From the NCBI GenBank assembly GCA_030626085.1, contig DAOUPQ010000017.1, positions 1 to 16,651 on the forward strand: a stretch of DNA of 16,651 bases, written 5' to 3'. This stretch comes from Flavobacteriia bacterium. GTDB lineage: Bacteria > Bacteroidota > Bacteroidia > Flavobacteriales > Flavobacteriaceae. The notes under the pieces were generated by a model. The model saw only the letters and a list, made by a program, of their open reading frames with translations, made no database searches and was not told the origin of the DNA. The position numbers were made by a program, and so were the translations under genes. This document shows, piece after piece, positions 1-7,429 of this stretch (the first letter of the stretch is position 1; every line of letters begins with the position of its first letter).

Positions 1-75
1 GTATCAAGTAATAAAATTGATACATTTAATGAAGAACTTATCAAATATTTGAATATTTTACGATTACTCGATTAA
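1..75 (+). CDS. Possible 3' end of an upstream gene (24 C-terminal residues)
   Basis: Frame 1 is open from the window edge to a TAA at 73-75 and encodes 24 residues, ending in KYLNILRLLD. The composition (charged, then an amphipathic helix-like tail) is plausible for a real protein C-terminus. In Flavobacteria-like genomes a small DUF6913 protein often lies just upstream of dapA, and this tail could belong to one, but the stretch is too short to identify. It may instead be chance open frame in decaying DNA next to the dapA remnant. Confidence 0.3.
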   Translation, partial: VSSNKIDTFNEELIKYLNILRLLD

Positions 76-111
76 AGCATACACCTTGAATTTTGTATTA
101 AAATTTTAAAA

Positions 112-522
112 TTCTTTCAAATTTTATATAATGTACCCCATAGAACCTGTGCCAATATAGATCCAAAAACAGTTTTGCGTTTGGCAAATTATTTTGATAA
201 TATCCGGTGAGGATAAATTAGTATTACCTATAGTTTTAGCTGGTGGTGCCGGGGTTATTTCAGTAAATAGGACAAGGTTTGCCAAAACAATTTTCAAAAA
301 TCATTAATTTAGGATTAGAACATAGATCAGAAGGAAGCTTTTGAATTGTTTTACAGATTATTACCCTCCATTGATTTGATCTTTAGCGAAGGTAATCCTG
401 CCGGAATCAAATCGATGTTACATCATTTAAATATTTGCGAATTATATGTTAGATTACCTTTGATAAAAGCTTCTGATGAATTACAACAAAAAATTAGTAA
501 CTTTGTAAGCAATTTTAAATAA
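112..522 (+). pseudogene. dapA: dapA remnant: frameshifted, deleted 4-hydroxy-tetrahydrodipicolinate synthase
   Basis: Pieces of the DapA protein can be read in order but in different frames. Frame 1 at 127-204 gives YNVPHRTCANIDPKTVLRLA, matching the YNVPGRT active-site region. Frame 2 at 200-268 gives ISGEDKLVLPI and AGGAGVISVN. Then GQGLPKQFSKIINLGLEHRS is followed by EAFELFYRLLPSIDLIFSEG and NPAGIKSMLHHLNI, ending in NFVSNFK and a TAA at 520-522. The N-terminal half (about 130 residues of a family near 290) is absent. Roughly 20 residues between the DNI and ISGED blocks are missing. At least one further indel lies near 270 and one at 338-343 (an extra G). DapA condenses pyruvate with aspartate semialdehyde for lysine and diaminopimelate synthesis. 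This copy cannot make an active enzyme. YNVPHRT, with His for the usual Gly, suggests point decay as well. Confidence 0.85.
498..505 (+). promoter_or_regulatory. Candidate -7 element for ftnA inside the dapA remnant
   Basis: TAACTTTG matches the Bacteroidetes -7 consensus TAnnTTTG and lies 23 bp before the ftnA ATG. No TTG is seen at the expected -33 spacing, so this rests on one short motif. It overlaps the last dapA codons. Confidence 0.35.
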
Positions 523-528
523 AAACAA

Positions 529-1038
529 ATGTTATCAAAAGTTATTGAAACTGCTCTAAATGAGCAAATTACTATAGAGTTTGAATCATCACAGGTGTAT
601 TTGGCTATGGCATCATGGGCAGAAGTACAGGGTTTTGAAGGGGTTGCTTCATTTATGTATGCCCATAGTGATGAAGAACGACAGCACATGCTTAAATTAT
701 TAAAATATGTAAATGAACGTGGAGGTCATGCGAAAGTTTCAAAATTAAATGCACCACCTGTTTCATTTGGTTCATTTAAAGAAATGTTTCAGAATTTATT
801 TGATCACGAAGTAATGGTATCAGGTAAAATAAATGATTTAGTAGATATTACCTTGAAGGAAAAAGATTATGCAACGCATAATTTTTTACAATGGTATGTT
901 AGTGAACAAATTGAAGAAGAAGCTTTAGCAAGAAATATACTTGATAAATTGAAACTGATTGGTGGTGATAAAGGCGGTTTATATCAATTTGATAATAATA
1001 TTAAAAAGCTTACTGTAGAAACTACTGATAATTTGTGA
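529..1038 (+). CDS. ftnA: Bacterial non-haem ferritin
   Basis: This gene encodes a 169-residue ferritin of normal family length. Ferritins form a 24-subunit cytosolic shell that oxidises Fe(II) and stores the iron as a ferric mineral. All ferroxidase-centre residues of the E. coli FtnA type are present at the same numbering: Glu17, Tyr24, Glu50 and His53 (in DEERQH), Glu94, Gln127 and Glu130. There is no haem-ligand or transmembrane feature, so it is neither bacterioferritin nor a Dps protein. The ATG lies 6 bp after the stop of the dapA remnant. Transcription therefore probably starts within that remnant, where a TAACTTTG element lies at 498-505. The gene is intact and its downstream neighbour bamD has its own promoter, so it is probably monocistronic. 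Confidence 0.95.
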   Translation: MLSKVIETALNEQITIEFESSQVYLAMASWAEVQGFEGVASFMYAHSDEERQHMLKLLKYVNERGGHAKVSKLNAPPVSFGSFKEMFQNLFDHEVMVSGKINDLVDITLKEKDYATHNFLQWYVSEQIEEEALARNILDKLKLIGGDKGGLYQFDNNIKKLTVETTDNL

Positions 1039-1065
1039 AAAGTATCACGTGATTCAGTTGAACTA

Positions 1066-1177
1066 ATCCCGCTACCTGTGCTGAACTTGTTTCAGCATTA
1101 GGCGGGATCAAGGTTAATACCTCGACCCTTGGGTCGATCTATAATTGGGTTCAGGGCTTGCCCTGAGGTTTAATACC
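1066..1177 (+). repeat. Cluster of three palindromes with direct repeats (REP/MITE-like intergenic element)
   Basis: Three inverted repeats follow one another in the ftnA-bamD gap. The first (1066-1108) has an outer stem atcccgc/gcgggat and an inner stem tgctgaa/ttcagca around loop cttgt. The second (1122-1137) is tcgaccc-tt-gggtcga. The third (1151-1166) is tcagggc-tt-gccctga. Near-identical 10-11 base repeats, ggttaatacc at 1112-1121 and ggtttaatacc at 1167-1177, bracket the second and third. The block is much richer in G+C than its surroundings and codes for nothing visible. No T-tract follows any stem, so it is not a typical intrinsic terminator, though it may stabilise the ftnA mRNA 3' end. 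It resembles dispersed palindromic repeats, but copies elsewhere cannot be checked here. Confidence 0.65.
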
Positions 1178-1250
1178 ATTTATTAGTGATGTCAAATATT
1201 TAAGCTAATAAACGATAAAAAATATTTTTTATAAATTCGTTTTATTATAT

Positions 1251-1258
1251 TACTTTTG
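1251..1258 (+). promoter_or_regulatory. Candidate -7 element for bamD operon
   Basis: TACTTTTG matches TAnnTTTG and ends only 4 bp before the first bamD ATG (1263). No TTG occurs 17-23 bp upstream. If used, transcription would begin at or within a few bases of the start codon, giving a very short or absent leader. Confidence 0.5.
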
Positions 1259-1262
1259 CCAA

Positions 1263-2099
1263 ATGCAAAAAATGAAGAAGTTAGTATATATATTTCTTAT
1301 CGCAATCTTATCTGTCTCTTGTGGAGAATATCAAAAGGTATTGAATAAGGGTAAGAATGTTGACAGGTACAAAATGGCTGAAGATCTATATAAAGCAGGA
1401 GAATATAAAAAAGCAATTCCTCTCTTTGAGAAATTAACAGGTCCTTATGCAGGTAAACCTCAAATGGAAAGGATTCAATACATGATAGCCGATTCGTATT
1501 ATAAAACAAAAGATTATTCGCTTTCATCGTATTATTACGCAAAATTTATAACAAATTATCCTACAAGTTCTAAAGTTGAAGAAGCTGCATTTTTAAGTGC
1601 TCACAGTTATTATATGGCATCACCGGAATATAGTTTAGACCAAAAGGACACCTATAAAGCTATGGAGGCTTATCAAAATTATATTAATACATATCCTAAA
1701 TCAGAAAAAGTTGAAGAAGCAAATAAATATTACAAAGAGCTTTTAACGAGATTAGAAAAAAAAGATTTTGAAGTAGCCAAGCAATATTTTCATACCGAAT
1801 ATTACAATGCTGCCATTGCTGCATTTGATATTTTTAACGAAGAGCATTTGGGCTCAATTTATAAAGAAGATGCTATGTATTATACATTTAGATCTTCATA
1901 TGAATTAGGAATGCATAGTGTTTTAAGTAAGAAAGGGCAGAGATTAACAGACTCAAAGCTTGAATATGAAAAATTCAAAAAACTTTACCCTGAATCAAAT
2001 AAATTAAAAGAAATGGATGATTTAGTTGTTGATATTGATAGAGAAATTCAAAGATCTAAAGAAAATATTGTATTAATTGAATCAAGTGATAAAAAATAA
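1263..2099 (+). CDS. bamD: Outer membrane protein assembly factor BamD (lipoprotein)
   Basis: This is a 278-residue outer-membrane lipoprotein of the BAM complex, which folds beta-barrel proteins into the outer membrane together with BamA. A lipoprotein signal peptide is visible: MKK, a hydrophobic core, then LSVSC with the lipidated cysteine at Cys20, followed by GEYQKVLN as in Bacteroidetes BamD. The rest is a chain of TPR-like helical repeats, for example LYKAGEYKKAIPLFEKL, SYYKTKDYSLSSYYYAKFI and AYQNYINTYPKSEKVEEA. Length is normal for the family. Two starts are possible, ATG at 1263 or ATG at 1272. The second gives the usual MKKL beginning and leaves a few bases for a leader after the -7 element. 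It heads a + strand gene run continuing through rpoZ, coaBC and DUF4835. Confidence 0.93.
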   Translation: MQKMKKLVYIFLIAILSVSCGEYQKVLNKGKNVDRYKMAEDLYKAGEYKKAIPLFEKLTGPYAGKPQMERIQYMIADSYYKTKDYSLSSYYYAKFITNYPTSSKVEEAAFLSAHSYYMASPEYSLDQKDTYKAMEAYQNYINTYPKSEKVEEANKYYKELLTRLEKKDFEVAKQYFHTEYYNAAIAAFDIFNEEHLGSIYKEDAMYYTFRSSYELGMHSVLSKKGQRLTDSKLEYEKFKKLYPESNKLKEMDDLVVDIDREIQRSKENIVLIESSDKK

Positions 2100-2140
2100 T
2101 TTTCAAAATTGAATAGAATAAAAACGTAAATTTTAATTAC

Positions 2141-2203
2141 ATGAAACATTCATGACTAAAAATATAGTCACACACGGAAATGATTATATGAATGTTCCAT
2201 ATG
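2141..2203 (+). other. Potential RNA fold in the bamD-rpoZ gap
   Basis: The 132-bp gap contains a 9-bp outer inverted repeat, aacattcat at 2145-2153 with atgaatgtt at 2188-2196. Nested directly inside its 5' arm is a perfect 5-bp hairpin, gacta at 2154-2158 with tagtc at 2165-2169. A competing pair, atatg (2186-2190) and catat (2198-2202), overlaps the outer 3' arm. No T-tract follows, so it is not an intrinsic terminator. It could be a processing site or leader structure for rpoZ, or a degenerate repeat. I cannot assign it to a known RNA family. Confidence 0.3.
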
Positions 2204-2231
2204 ACCGATAAAAATCAATAACTATAAACAG

Positions 2232-2573
2232 ATGAAAGACTATAAAGTAACTAATGCTCCCGAAACTACTGTTACATTCGACAGAAATAAAGTTGAAGAA
2301 CCTACTGATAATATTTATGAGGCAATTTCAATAATGGCAAAAAGAGCAAATCAAATTAGCAATGAGTTAAAACGTGAGCTTATTGAAAAATTAGATGAAT
2401 TTGCAACTCATAACGATAGTTTAGAAGAAGTTTTTGAAAATAAAGAACAAATTGAAGTTTCTCGTTTTTATGAAAAATTACCTAAACCAACTTCGATTGC
2501 AATAAAAGAATGGATGGATGGTGAAATTTATCACCGTAATCCTGAAGAATCTGAATCTGATAGCATAGAATAA
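2232..2573 (+). CDS. rpoZ: DNA-directed RNA polymerase subunit omega (Bacteroidetes type)
   Basis: This 113-residue protein matches the RNA polymerase omega/Rpb6-like subunit found in Bacteroidetes. The core is the segment DNIYEAISIMAKRANQIS (about residues 26-43), which aligns with the omega helix that clamps the beta-prime subunit C-terminus and aids polymerase assembly. The C-terminal part, with PKPTSIAIKEWMDGEIYHR and an acidic tail, is typical of the longer Bacteroidetes form. Its position between bamD and coaBC is conserved in the phylum. The stop codon lies 1 bp before the coaBC ATG, which implies co-transcription and coupled translation. It may also share mRNA with bamD across the structured 132-bp gap. 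Confidence 0.85.
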   Translation: MKDYKVTNAPETTVTFDRNKVEEPTDNIYEAISIMAKRANQISNELKRELIEKLDEFATHNDSLEEVFENKEQIEVSRFYEKLPKPTSIAIKEWMDGEIYHRNPEESESDSIE

Positions 2574-2574
2574 T

Positions 2575-3786
2575 ATGTCTGTTTTAAGTGGTAAAAATGT
2601 TCTATTAGGTGTAACCGCTGGTATTGCTGCTTATAAAACTTCTTTTTTAGTTAGAAATTTTATCAAAGCAGGAGCTAACGTGCAAGTTGTGATGACTCCT
2701 GCTTCTAAAGATTTTGTAACACCCTTAACTTTATCAACCCTTTCAAAAAATCCGGTTTATTCTACTTTTTATGATTCCGAAGAAGAAAATGAACAATGGA
2801 ATAGTCATGTTGATTTGGGCTTATGGGCTGATCTAATGATTATTGCACCTGCTACTGCTAATACTTTATCAAAGATGGCAAAAGGCACATGTGATAATTT
2901 ATTATTGGCAACTTATCTTTCTGCAAAGTCAACCGTATATTTTGCTCCTGCAATGGATCTTGATATGTACAAACATCCTACAACCCAGCAAAATATTAAA
3001 AAACTACAAGGCTTTGGAAATGTTTTTATTCCGCCTTCGAGCGGAGAATTAGCCAGTGGTTTAGAAGGAGAAGGTAGAATGGCAGAACCTGAGGAAATAA
3101 TTTCTTTTATTGAAGATCATATTTTATCAAACTTGCCTTTACAGGGGAAAAGAGTAATCCTTACTGCCGGTCCAACTTATGAAGCTATTGATCCTGTTAG
3201 ATTTATAGGAAACCATTCATCTGGAAAAATGGGTTTTGTTTTGGCTAAACAAGCTGCCAGTTTAGGTGCTGAAGTAGTTTTGATTACCGGACCAACTTGT
3301 TTGAGTATCGATAATTTAGCGATCAAAAGAATTGATGTTATAAGTGCTCAAGATATGTATGAAGCTGTTCATCAAAATTTTAATATTGCTGATATTGCCA
3401 TTTTTGCAGCCGCTGTAGCAGATTATAAACCCAAAACAATTGCCGATCAAAAAATTAAGAAAAAAGAGGCTGTTTTGCAAATTGAGCTTGAACCAACTAA
3501 GGATATACTGGCTTCGGCTGGAAAAGTAAAGGACAAACAGTTTTTAGTAGGATTTGCTCTTGAAACCGAAAATGAAATCGATAATGCAAAAAGTAAATTA
3601 AAACAAAAAAACCTTGATCTGATCGTTTTGAATTCTTTACAGGATATAGGTGCAGGTTTTAAAAGTGATACAAATAAAATAACGATTATTGATAGAGATG
3701 AGAATATTACTTCTTATGATTTAAAACCTAAAGAAGAAGTCGCTGTTGATATTTTTGATGAAATTTTAAAAAAGATAGATGCGTAG
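2575..3786 (+). CDS. coaBC: Bifunctional phosphopantothenoylcysteine decarboxylase / phosphopantothenate-cysteine ligase
   Basis: This 403-residue enzyme carries out two successive steps of coenzyme A synthesis: joining cysteine to 4'-phosphopantothenate (CoaB) and decarboxylating the product with FMN (CoaC). The N-terminal flavoprotein domain shows GVTAGIAAYK (residues 12-21), His78 in NSHVDLG (the catalytic His position) and APATANTLSKMA. The C-terminal ligase domain begins near residue 190 with GKRVILTAGPT, then DPVRFIGNHSSGKMG, AAAVADYKPK, KIKKKE and VGFALETE. Two CoaC motifs differ from E. coli. PxMN is PAMD (Asp128), and the flap LACG cysteine is serine (Ser161 in LASGLEGEGRM). I believe such forms are common in Bacteroidetes, but this needs an alignment. 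The gene starts 1 bp after rpoZ and overlaps the next gene by 8 bp. Confidence 0.95.
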   Translation: MSVLSGKNVLLGVTAGIAAYKTSFLVRNFIKAGANVQVVMTPASKDFVTPLTLSTLSKNPVYSTFYDSEEENEQWNSHVDLGLWADLMIIAPATANTLSKMAKGTCDNLLLATYLSAKSTVYFAPAMDLDMYKHPTTQQNIKKLQGFGNVFIPPSSGELASGLEGEGRMAEPEEIISFIEDHILSNLPLQGKRVILTAGPTYEAIDPVRFIGNHSSGKMGFVLAKQAASLGAEVVLITGPTCLSIDNLAIKRIDVISAQDMYEAVHQNFNIADIAIFAAAVADYKPKTIADQKIKKKEAVLQIELEPTKDILASAGKVKDKQFLVGFALETENEIDNAKSKLKQKNLDLIVLNSLQDIGAGFKSDTNKITIIDRDENITSYDLKPKEEVAVDIFDEILKKIDA

Positions 3787-4669
3787 AATTTTGATCATAG
3801 CATTTTTATTAGTAGTCTCTCTGGTTAGGTCACAGGAATTGAATTGTGTTGTTTTGATAAATGACCAGGAAATTGGTGTTTCAAATAAACAGGTATTTAC
3901 TACCATGCAGGAATCAATTTTCGAATTTATGAACAAAACCAAATGGACGAATATACCTTATCGTAATCATGAAAAAATAGATTGCTCTCTTACAATCAAT
4001 ATTTTAGAAAATCCTGAAACCAATTTATATAAAGGGAATTTACAATTACAGGTCTCTCGTCCGATTTATAATTCTACCTATAAAACACCGATTTTAAATT
4101 TTAATGACAATGATATTTCATTTAATTACGAAGAATATCAACCTTTGGATTATAATCGCAACAGTTTTGATTCAAATTTGGTTTCACTTTTAACTTATTA
4201 TGTTTATACAATTTTAGGTTTTCACGCGGATACTTTTTCGTTAAAAGGAGGTGAGAATTATTTTAAGGAAGCTGAAAATGTTGTTAATCAAGCACAGCAG
4301 AGCGGAGGAAAAGGATGGAATAATATTGATGGAAATTATACGCGATACAAATTAAATGAAAATCTTTTATCACCTGTTTTTGAAGAATTTAGAAAGACAA
4401 TGTATTTATATCATTTACATGGATTAGATAGGATGGTTGAAGATAAAACGCAAGCAAAAAAAGCAATTTCAGCTTCGATTATTTCACTGCAAAAAATTTA
4501 TGATGATCGTCCAAATACATTTTTAATAAGAGTTTTTATGGATACTAAAAGTGATGAAATTGTTGATGTTTTTTCTGATGGACCGAGAACTGACAATAGT
4601 GAACTTCGTGAAGTATTAATAAGGATATTTCCTGCTTTAGATCCTAAATGGCAACAAATAAAAATATAA
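3779..4669 (+). CDS. DUF4835 family periplasmic protein (PorD-like)
   Basis: This 296-residue protein matches the DUF4835 family of Bacteroidetes, recognised from its length, the QELNCVVLIN beginning of the mature protein, and its place between coaBC and recN. A signal peptide is clear: MRR, a hydrophobic stretch, then LVRSQ with likely cleavage before Gln19. The mature protein is therefore periplasmic or secreted. It has no transmembrane segment and no enzymatic motif that I recognise. The middle contains NYTRYKLNENLLSPVFEEF, and the C-terminus reads FPALDPKWQQIKI. Members of this family have been linked by name to type IX secretion (PorD of Porphyromonas). That is family knowledge, not something shown by this sequence. 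Its ATG lies within the last codons of coaBC, an 8-bp overlap that implies translational coupling. Confidence 0.8.
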   Translation: MRRILIIAFLLVVSLVRSQELNCVVLINDQEIGVSNKQVFTTMQESIFEFMNKTKWTNIPYRNHEKIDCSLTINILENPETNLYKGNLQLQVSRPIYNSTYKTPILNFNDNDISFNYEEYQPLDYNRNSFDSNLVSLLTYYVYTILGFHADTFSLKGGENYFKEAENVVNQAQQSGGKGWNNIDGNYTRYKLNENLLSPVFEEFRKTMYLYHLHGLDRMVEDKTQAKKAISASIISLQKIYDDRPNTFLIRVFMDTKSDEIVDVFSDGPRTDNSELREVLIRIFPALDPKWQQIKI

Positions 4670-4841
4670 AAATCACACAAAGAATCCTAAGTTACCTCTT
4701 TAAAAAATAACTGATTTAAATTGATTGAAACAATGCTCAATATAAATTTTTACATTGAGTTTATGTATATTTACATAGTTTAAATTTATGTCGTTTTGAG
4801 ATTTTTTAATCTTCACATTAAATTTATTTTATTAAAAAAAC

Positions 4842-6494
4842 ATGCTTAAAAGTTTATCTATAAAGAACTACGCACTAATTGATCATATTGAAGTTGATTT
4901 TAACAAAGGTTTGAGTACCATAACAGGCGAAACCGGTGCTGGAAAATCAATTCTTTTGGGTGCAATGTCGCTGGTTTTAGGTAAAAGAGCAGATGCTTCA
5001 CTTGTAAATGATAAGGATAAAAAATGTATTGTTGAAGCAGAGTTTGAAATTGATAAATATAATTTAAAACCTTTTTTTGAAGAAAAAGATCTAGACTATG
5101 ATAAAGATACAACTTTGCGAAGAGAGATACTTCCCAATGGAAAGTCAAGAGCTTTTATTAATGATACACCTGTAACTTTATCGGTTTTAAATGATTTGAG
5201 TAATCAATTGATAGATGTTCATTCTCAACATGAAACGCTACAATTAGCTGATAAAAATTATCAATTTCAGATAATCGATGCTTTAGCAAAGAACAAAAAT
5301 GTTTTATCACAATTTGAAGTAGAGTTAAATTTATTTAGAAAACTAAATAATGAATTGAATAAAATTGAAATAGAACAAAAAAATGCAAAAGAAGAATTTG
5401 ATTATAATTCATTTGTTTTAAATGAGTTAAAACAATCAAATTTGCAAATTGGTGAATTGGAAAGTTTGGAAGGAGAATTAGAGAAATTATCACATTCAGA
5501 GGAAATAAAATTGCAATTAATTAAAGCTAGAGAAATAGCAGAAGATGAACAGGTTGGCTTAAAGATTTTAATGTATAATTTTAAAAATAGTATTGATAGA
5601 ATCTCAGGTTTTTCAGATGTTTATAAACAAATTTCAGAGCGAATAAACAGTTTAAATATTGATTTTAATGATATTTTTGATGAAATTGAAAGTGAAAGCG
5701 AATATATTTCTTATGATTCAAATGAAATTGAGAAGATAAATGACAGATTACAATTAATTTATGATCTGCAAAAAAAGCACAGATTGAATTCGATTGAAGA
5801 ATTACTCAATTTACAAATGGACTTGTCAAAAAAAGTAGATACTATATTAAACGCTTCCCAAATTATTACAGCTAAAAAAACAGAGATTAAAAAAATTTCT
5901 GAAAAACTAGATTTGCTGGGGAGTAAAATTCGTAAAAATCGTCAAATTGCAATAGCTGATTTTATTCAACAATTAAAAGGGTTATTAGCAAATTTAAAAA
6001 TGAAAAATACCGTTTTGGATATTAAACTGATACCGGTTGATAATTATTATTTTAACGGAAAAGATGATTTACAGTTTTTGATTTCAGCAGATAAAGGTGT
6101 CCATTTTGAAAGTATAAAAAAAGCAGCATCAGGAGGAGAGATGTCTCGTATTATGTTGGCAATTAAATCAATACTTTCAAAATACACAGAATTACCAACC
6201 ATCATTTTTGATGAAATAGATACAGGAGTGTCAGGTGAAGTTTCCGGTAAAATTGCGGGTCTTATGCAATTAATGAGTAAAAATATGCAAGTAATAGCCA
6301 TTACACATTTACCACAAATTGCTGCTAAAGGAGATCAACATTACAAAGTGTTTAAAGAGGAAAAAAGTGGGCTGATCAAATCTGATATTAAAAAAATTGA
6401 ATTTGATGAAAGAATTGAAGAAATTGCGGGTATGCTCAGTGGTCAAAACATTACAAAAACTGCTGTTGAACATGCAAAACAATTGCTAAACTAA
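4842..6494 (+). CDS. recN: DNA repair protein RecN
   Basis: This is a 550-residue SMC-like ATPase of normal RecN length that acts early in double-strand break repair. The N-terminal half-domain has Walker A GETGAGKS (residues 29-36) after the typical MLKSLSIKNYALIDHIEVDF opening. Residues 124-135 read LIDVHSQHETLQ, a family hallmark. A long charged, Glu/Lys-rich coiled-coil region fills roughly residues 150-400. The C-terminal half-domain has the ABC signature SGGEMSR (430-436) and Walker B PTIIFDEIDTG (from 452), with the TGVSG and ITHLPQIAA motifs. The start at 4842 fits the family start exactly. It is separated from the previous gene by 172 bp of AT-rich DNA in which I see no clear -7 element and only a weak hairpin. 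Its last codons overlap the fabI promoter. Confidence 0.96.
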   Translation: MLKSLSIKNYALIDHIEVDFNKGLSTITGETGAGKSILLGAMSLVLGKRADASLVNDKDKKCIVEAEFEIDKYNLKPFFEEKDLDYDKDTTLRREILPNGKSRAFINDTPVTLSVLNDLSNQLIDVHSQHETLQLADKNYQFQIIDALAKNKNVLSQFEVELNLFRKLNNELNKIEIEQKNAKEEFDYNSFVLNELKQSNLQIGELESLEGELEKLSHSEEIKLQLIKAREIAEDEQVGLKILMYNFKNSIDRISGFSDVYKQISERINSLNIDFNDIFDEIESESEYISYDSNEIEKINDRLQLIYDLQKKHRLNSIEELLNLQMDLSKKVDTILNASQIITAKKTEIKKISEKLDLLGSKIRKNRQIAIADFIQQLKGLLANLKMKNTVLDIKLIPVDNYYFNGKDDLQFLISADKGVHFESIKKAASGGEMSRIMLAIKSILSKYTELPTIIFDEIDTGVSGEVSGKIAGLMQLMSKNMQVIAITHLPQIAAKGDQHYKVFKEEKSGLIKSDIKKIEFDERIEEIAGMLSGQNITKTAVEHAKQLLN

Positions 6495-6510
6495 TATTTT
6501 AGTATATTTG
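6483..6510 (+). promoter_or_regulatory. Promoter for fabI (TTG-N17-TATATTTG)
   Basis: A -7 element TATATTTG at 6503-6510 is preceded by TTG at 6483-6485 with a 17-bp spacer. Both parts fit the Bacteroidetes sigma-ABfr consensus (TTG, 17-23 bp, TAnnTTTG). The -33 TTG lies in the penultimate codons of recN, and a leader of about 33-35 bases reaches the fabI ATG. It is the most complete promoter in the window. Confidence 0.7.
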
Positions 6511-6549
6511 CAAACTGTTAAAAATCAAATAATAAACAAAATATAAAAT

Positions 6550-7401
6550 ATGTATAATTTACTCAAAGGGAAAAAAGGGATTATTTTTGGCGCTTTAGAT
6601 TCTAAATCCATTGCATGGAAAGTAGCAGAGAGAGCACATGAAGAAGGTGCAAAATTTGTCTTGACCAATGCTCCTGTAGCTTTACGATTAGGAACTATTT
6701 CAGAGTTGGCAGATAAAACAGGATCTCAAGTTATTCCTGCAGATGCTACGTCTATAATGGATCTTGAAAACCTGATTGATCAGGCAATGGATATATTGGG
6801 TGGAAAAATTGATTTTGTATTACATTCTATTGGCATGTCAGTGAACGTAAGGAGAGGCAATCATTATACTAATCAGGATTATAATTTTACAAAAACAGGT
6901 TGGGATGTTTCTGCTTTGTCTTTTCACAGAATGATGAGTGTTTTGTACAAAAAGCAAGCAATGAATGAATGGGGAAGTATTATTGGACTTACTTACATGG
7001 CAGCACAACGTGTTTTCCCTGATTATAATGATATGGCTGATAATAAAGCATATTTAGAATCAGTAGCCAGAAGTTTTGGTTATTTCTTTGGAAGAGATTT
7101 TAAAGTTCGTGTTAACACAATTTCACAATCTCCAACACCAACTACCGCCGGTAGCGGTGTTAAAGGGTTTGATGGTTTTATAGCTTACGCTGAAAAAATG
7201 TCTCCTTTAGGAAATGCAACTGCTCTAGAATGCGCAGATTATACGATAACTATGTTTTCTGATTTGACTAAAAAAGTAACACTTCAAAATTTATATCACG
7301 ATGGAGGATTTTCAAATATGGGAATAAGTACAGCTATTATGGATGATTTTATAAAGCAAAATGAAGTCGTTAAAGAACCTAAAAAAGAAAATAAGAAATA
7401 A
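6550..7401 (+). CDS. fabI: Enoyl-[acyl-carrier-protein] reductase, FabI type
   Basis: This 283-residue enzyme of the short-chain dehydrogenase fold performs the last reduction of each fatty acid elongation cycle, enoyl-ACP to acyl-ACP with NAD(P)H. The cofactor segment GALDSKSIAWKVA (residues 15-27) and HSIGMS are present. The FabI catalytic set Tyr149, Tyr159 and Lys166, in GLTY and PDYNDMADNKA, corresponds to Tyr146, Tyr156 and Lys163 of E. coli. The downstream ISQSPTPTTAGSGVKGF and MSPLG segments match the substrate-loop region of Bacteroidetes FabI. The protein ends in a lysine-rich tail (KEPKKENKK) of no known function. It has its own promoter in the recN 3' end and a strong terminator 28 bp after the stop, so it is probably a single-gene transcript. 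Confidence 0.95.
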   Translation: MYNLLKGKKGIIFGALDSKSIAWKVAERAHEEGAKFVLTNAPVALRLGTISELADKTGSQVIPADATSIMDLENLIDQAMDILGGKIDFVLHSIGMSVNVRRGNHYTNQDYNFTKTGWDVSALSFHRMMSVLYKKQAMNEWGSIIGLTYMAAQRVFPDYNDMADNKAYLESVARSFGYFFGRDFKVRVNTISQSPTPTTAGSGVKGFDGFIAYAEKMSPLGNATALECADYTITMFSDLTKKVTLQNLYHDGGFSNMGISTAIMDDFIKQNEVVKEPKKENKK

Positions 7402-7429
7402 TTTTTTCAGATATTTAAAATTTATAAAG

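Noticed and set aside
423..689. Open frame on the minus strand across the dapA-ftnA junction
   Set aside because: It is antisense to the readable DapA C-terminus and to the clear ferritin N-terminus, and its Cys/Ser-rich product has no family features.
2100..2231. A riboswitch or leader peptide before rpoZ
   Set aside because: Inverted repeats exist but match no riboswitch layout that I know, and no start-stop frame with a site for initiation stands out.
2843..3052. Second + strand frame inside coaBC
   Set aside because: It overlaps the conserved APATANT and PAMD motifs in another frame and gives a Leu/Ile-rich chance peptide.
4736..4759. Weak hairpin ctcaat/attgag downstream of the DUF4835 gene
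   Set aside because: The 6-bp AT-rich stem has no T-tract after it and lies 67 bp past the stop, so I do not call it a terminator. I see nothing else definite in the gap 4670-4841.
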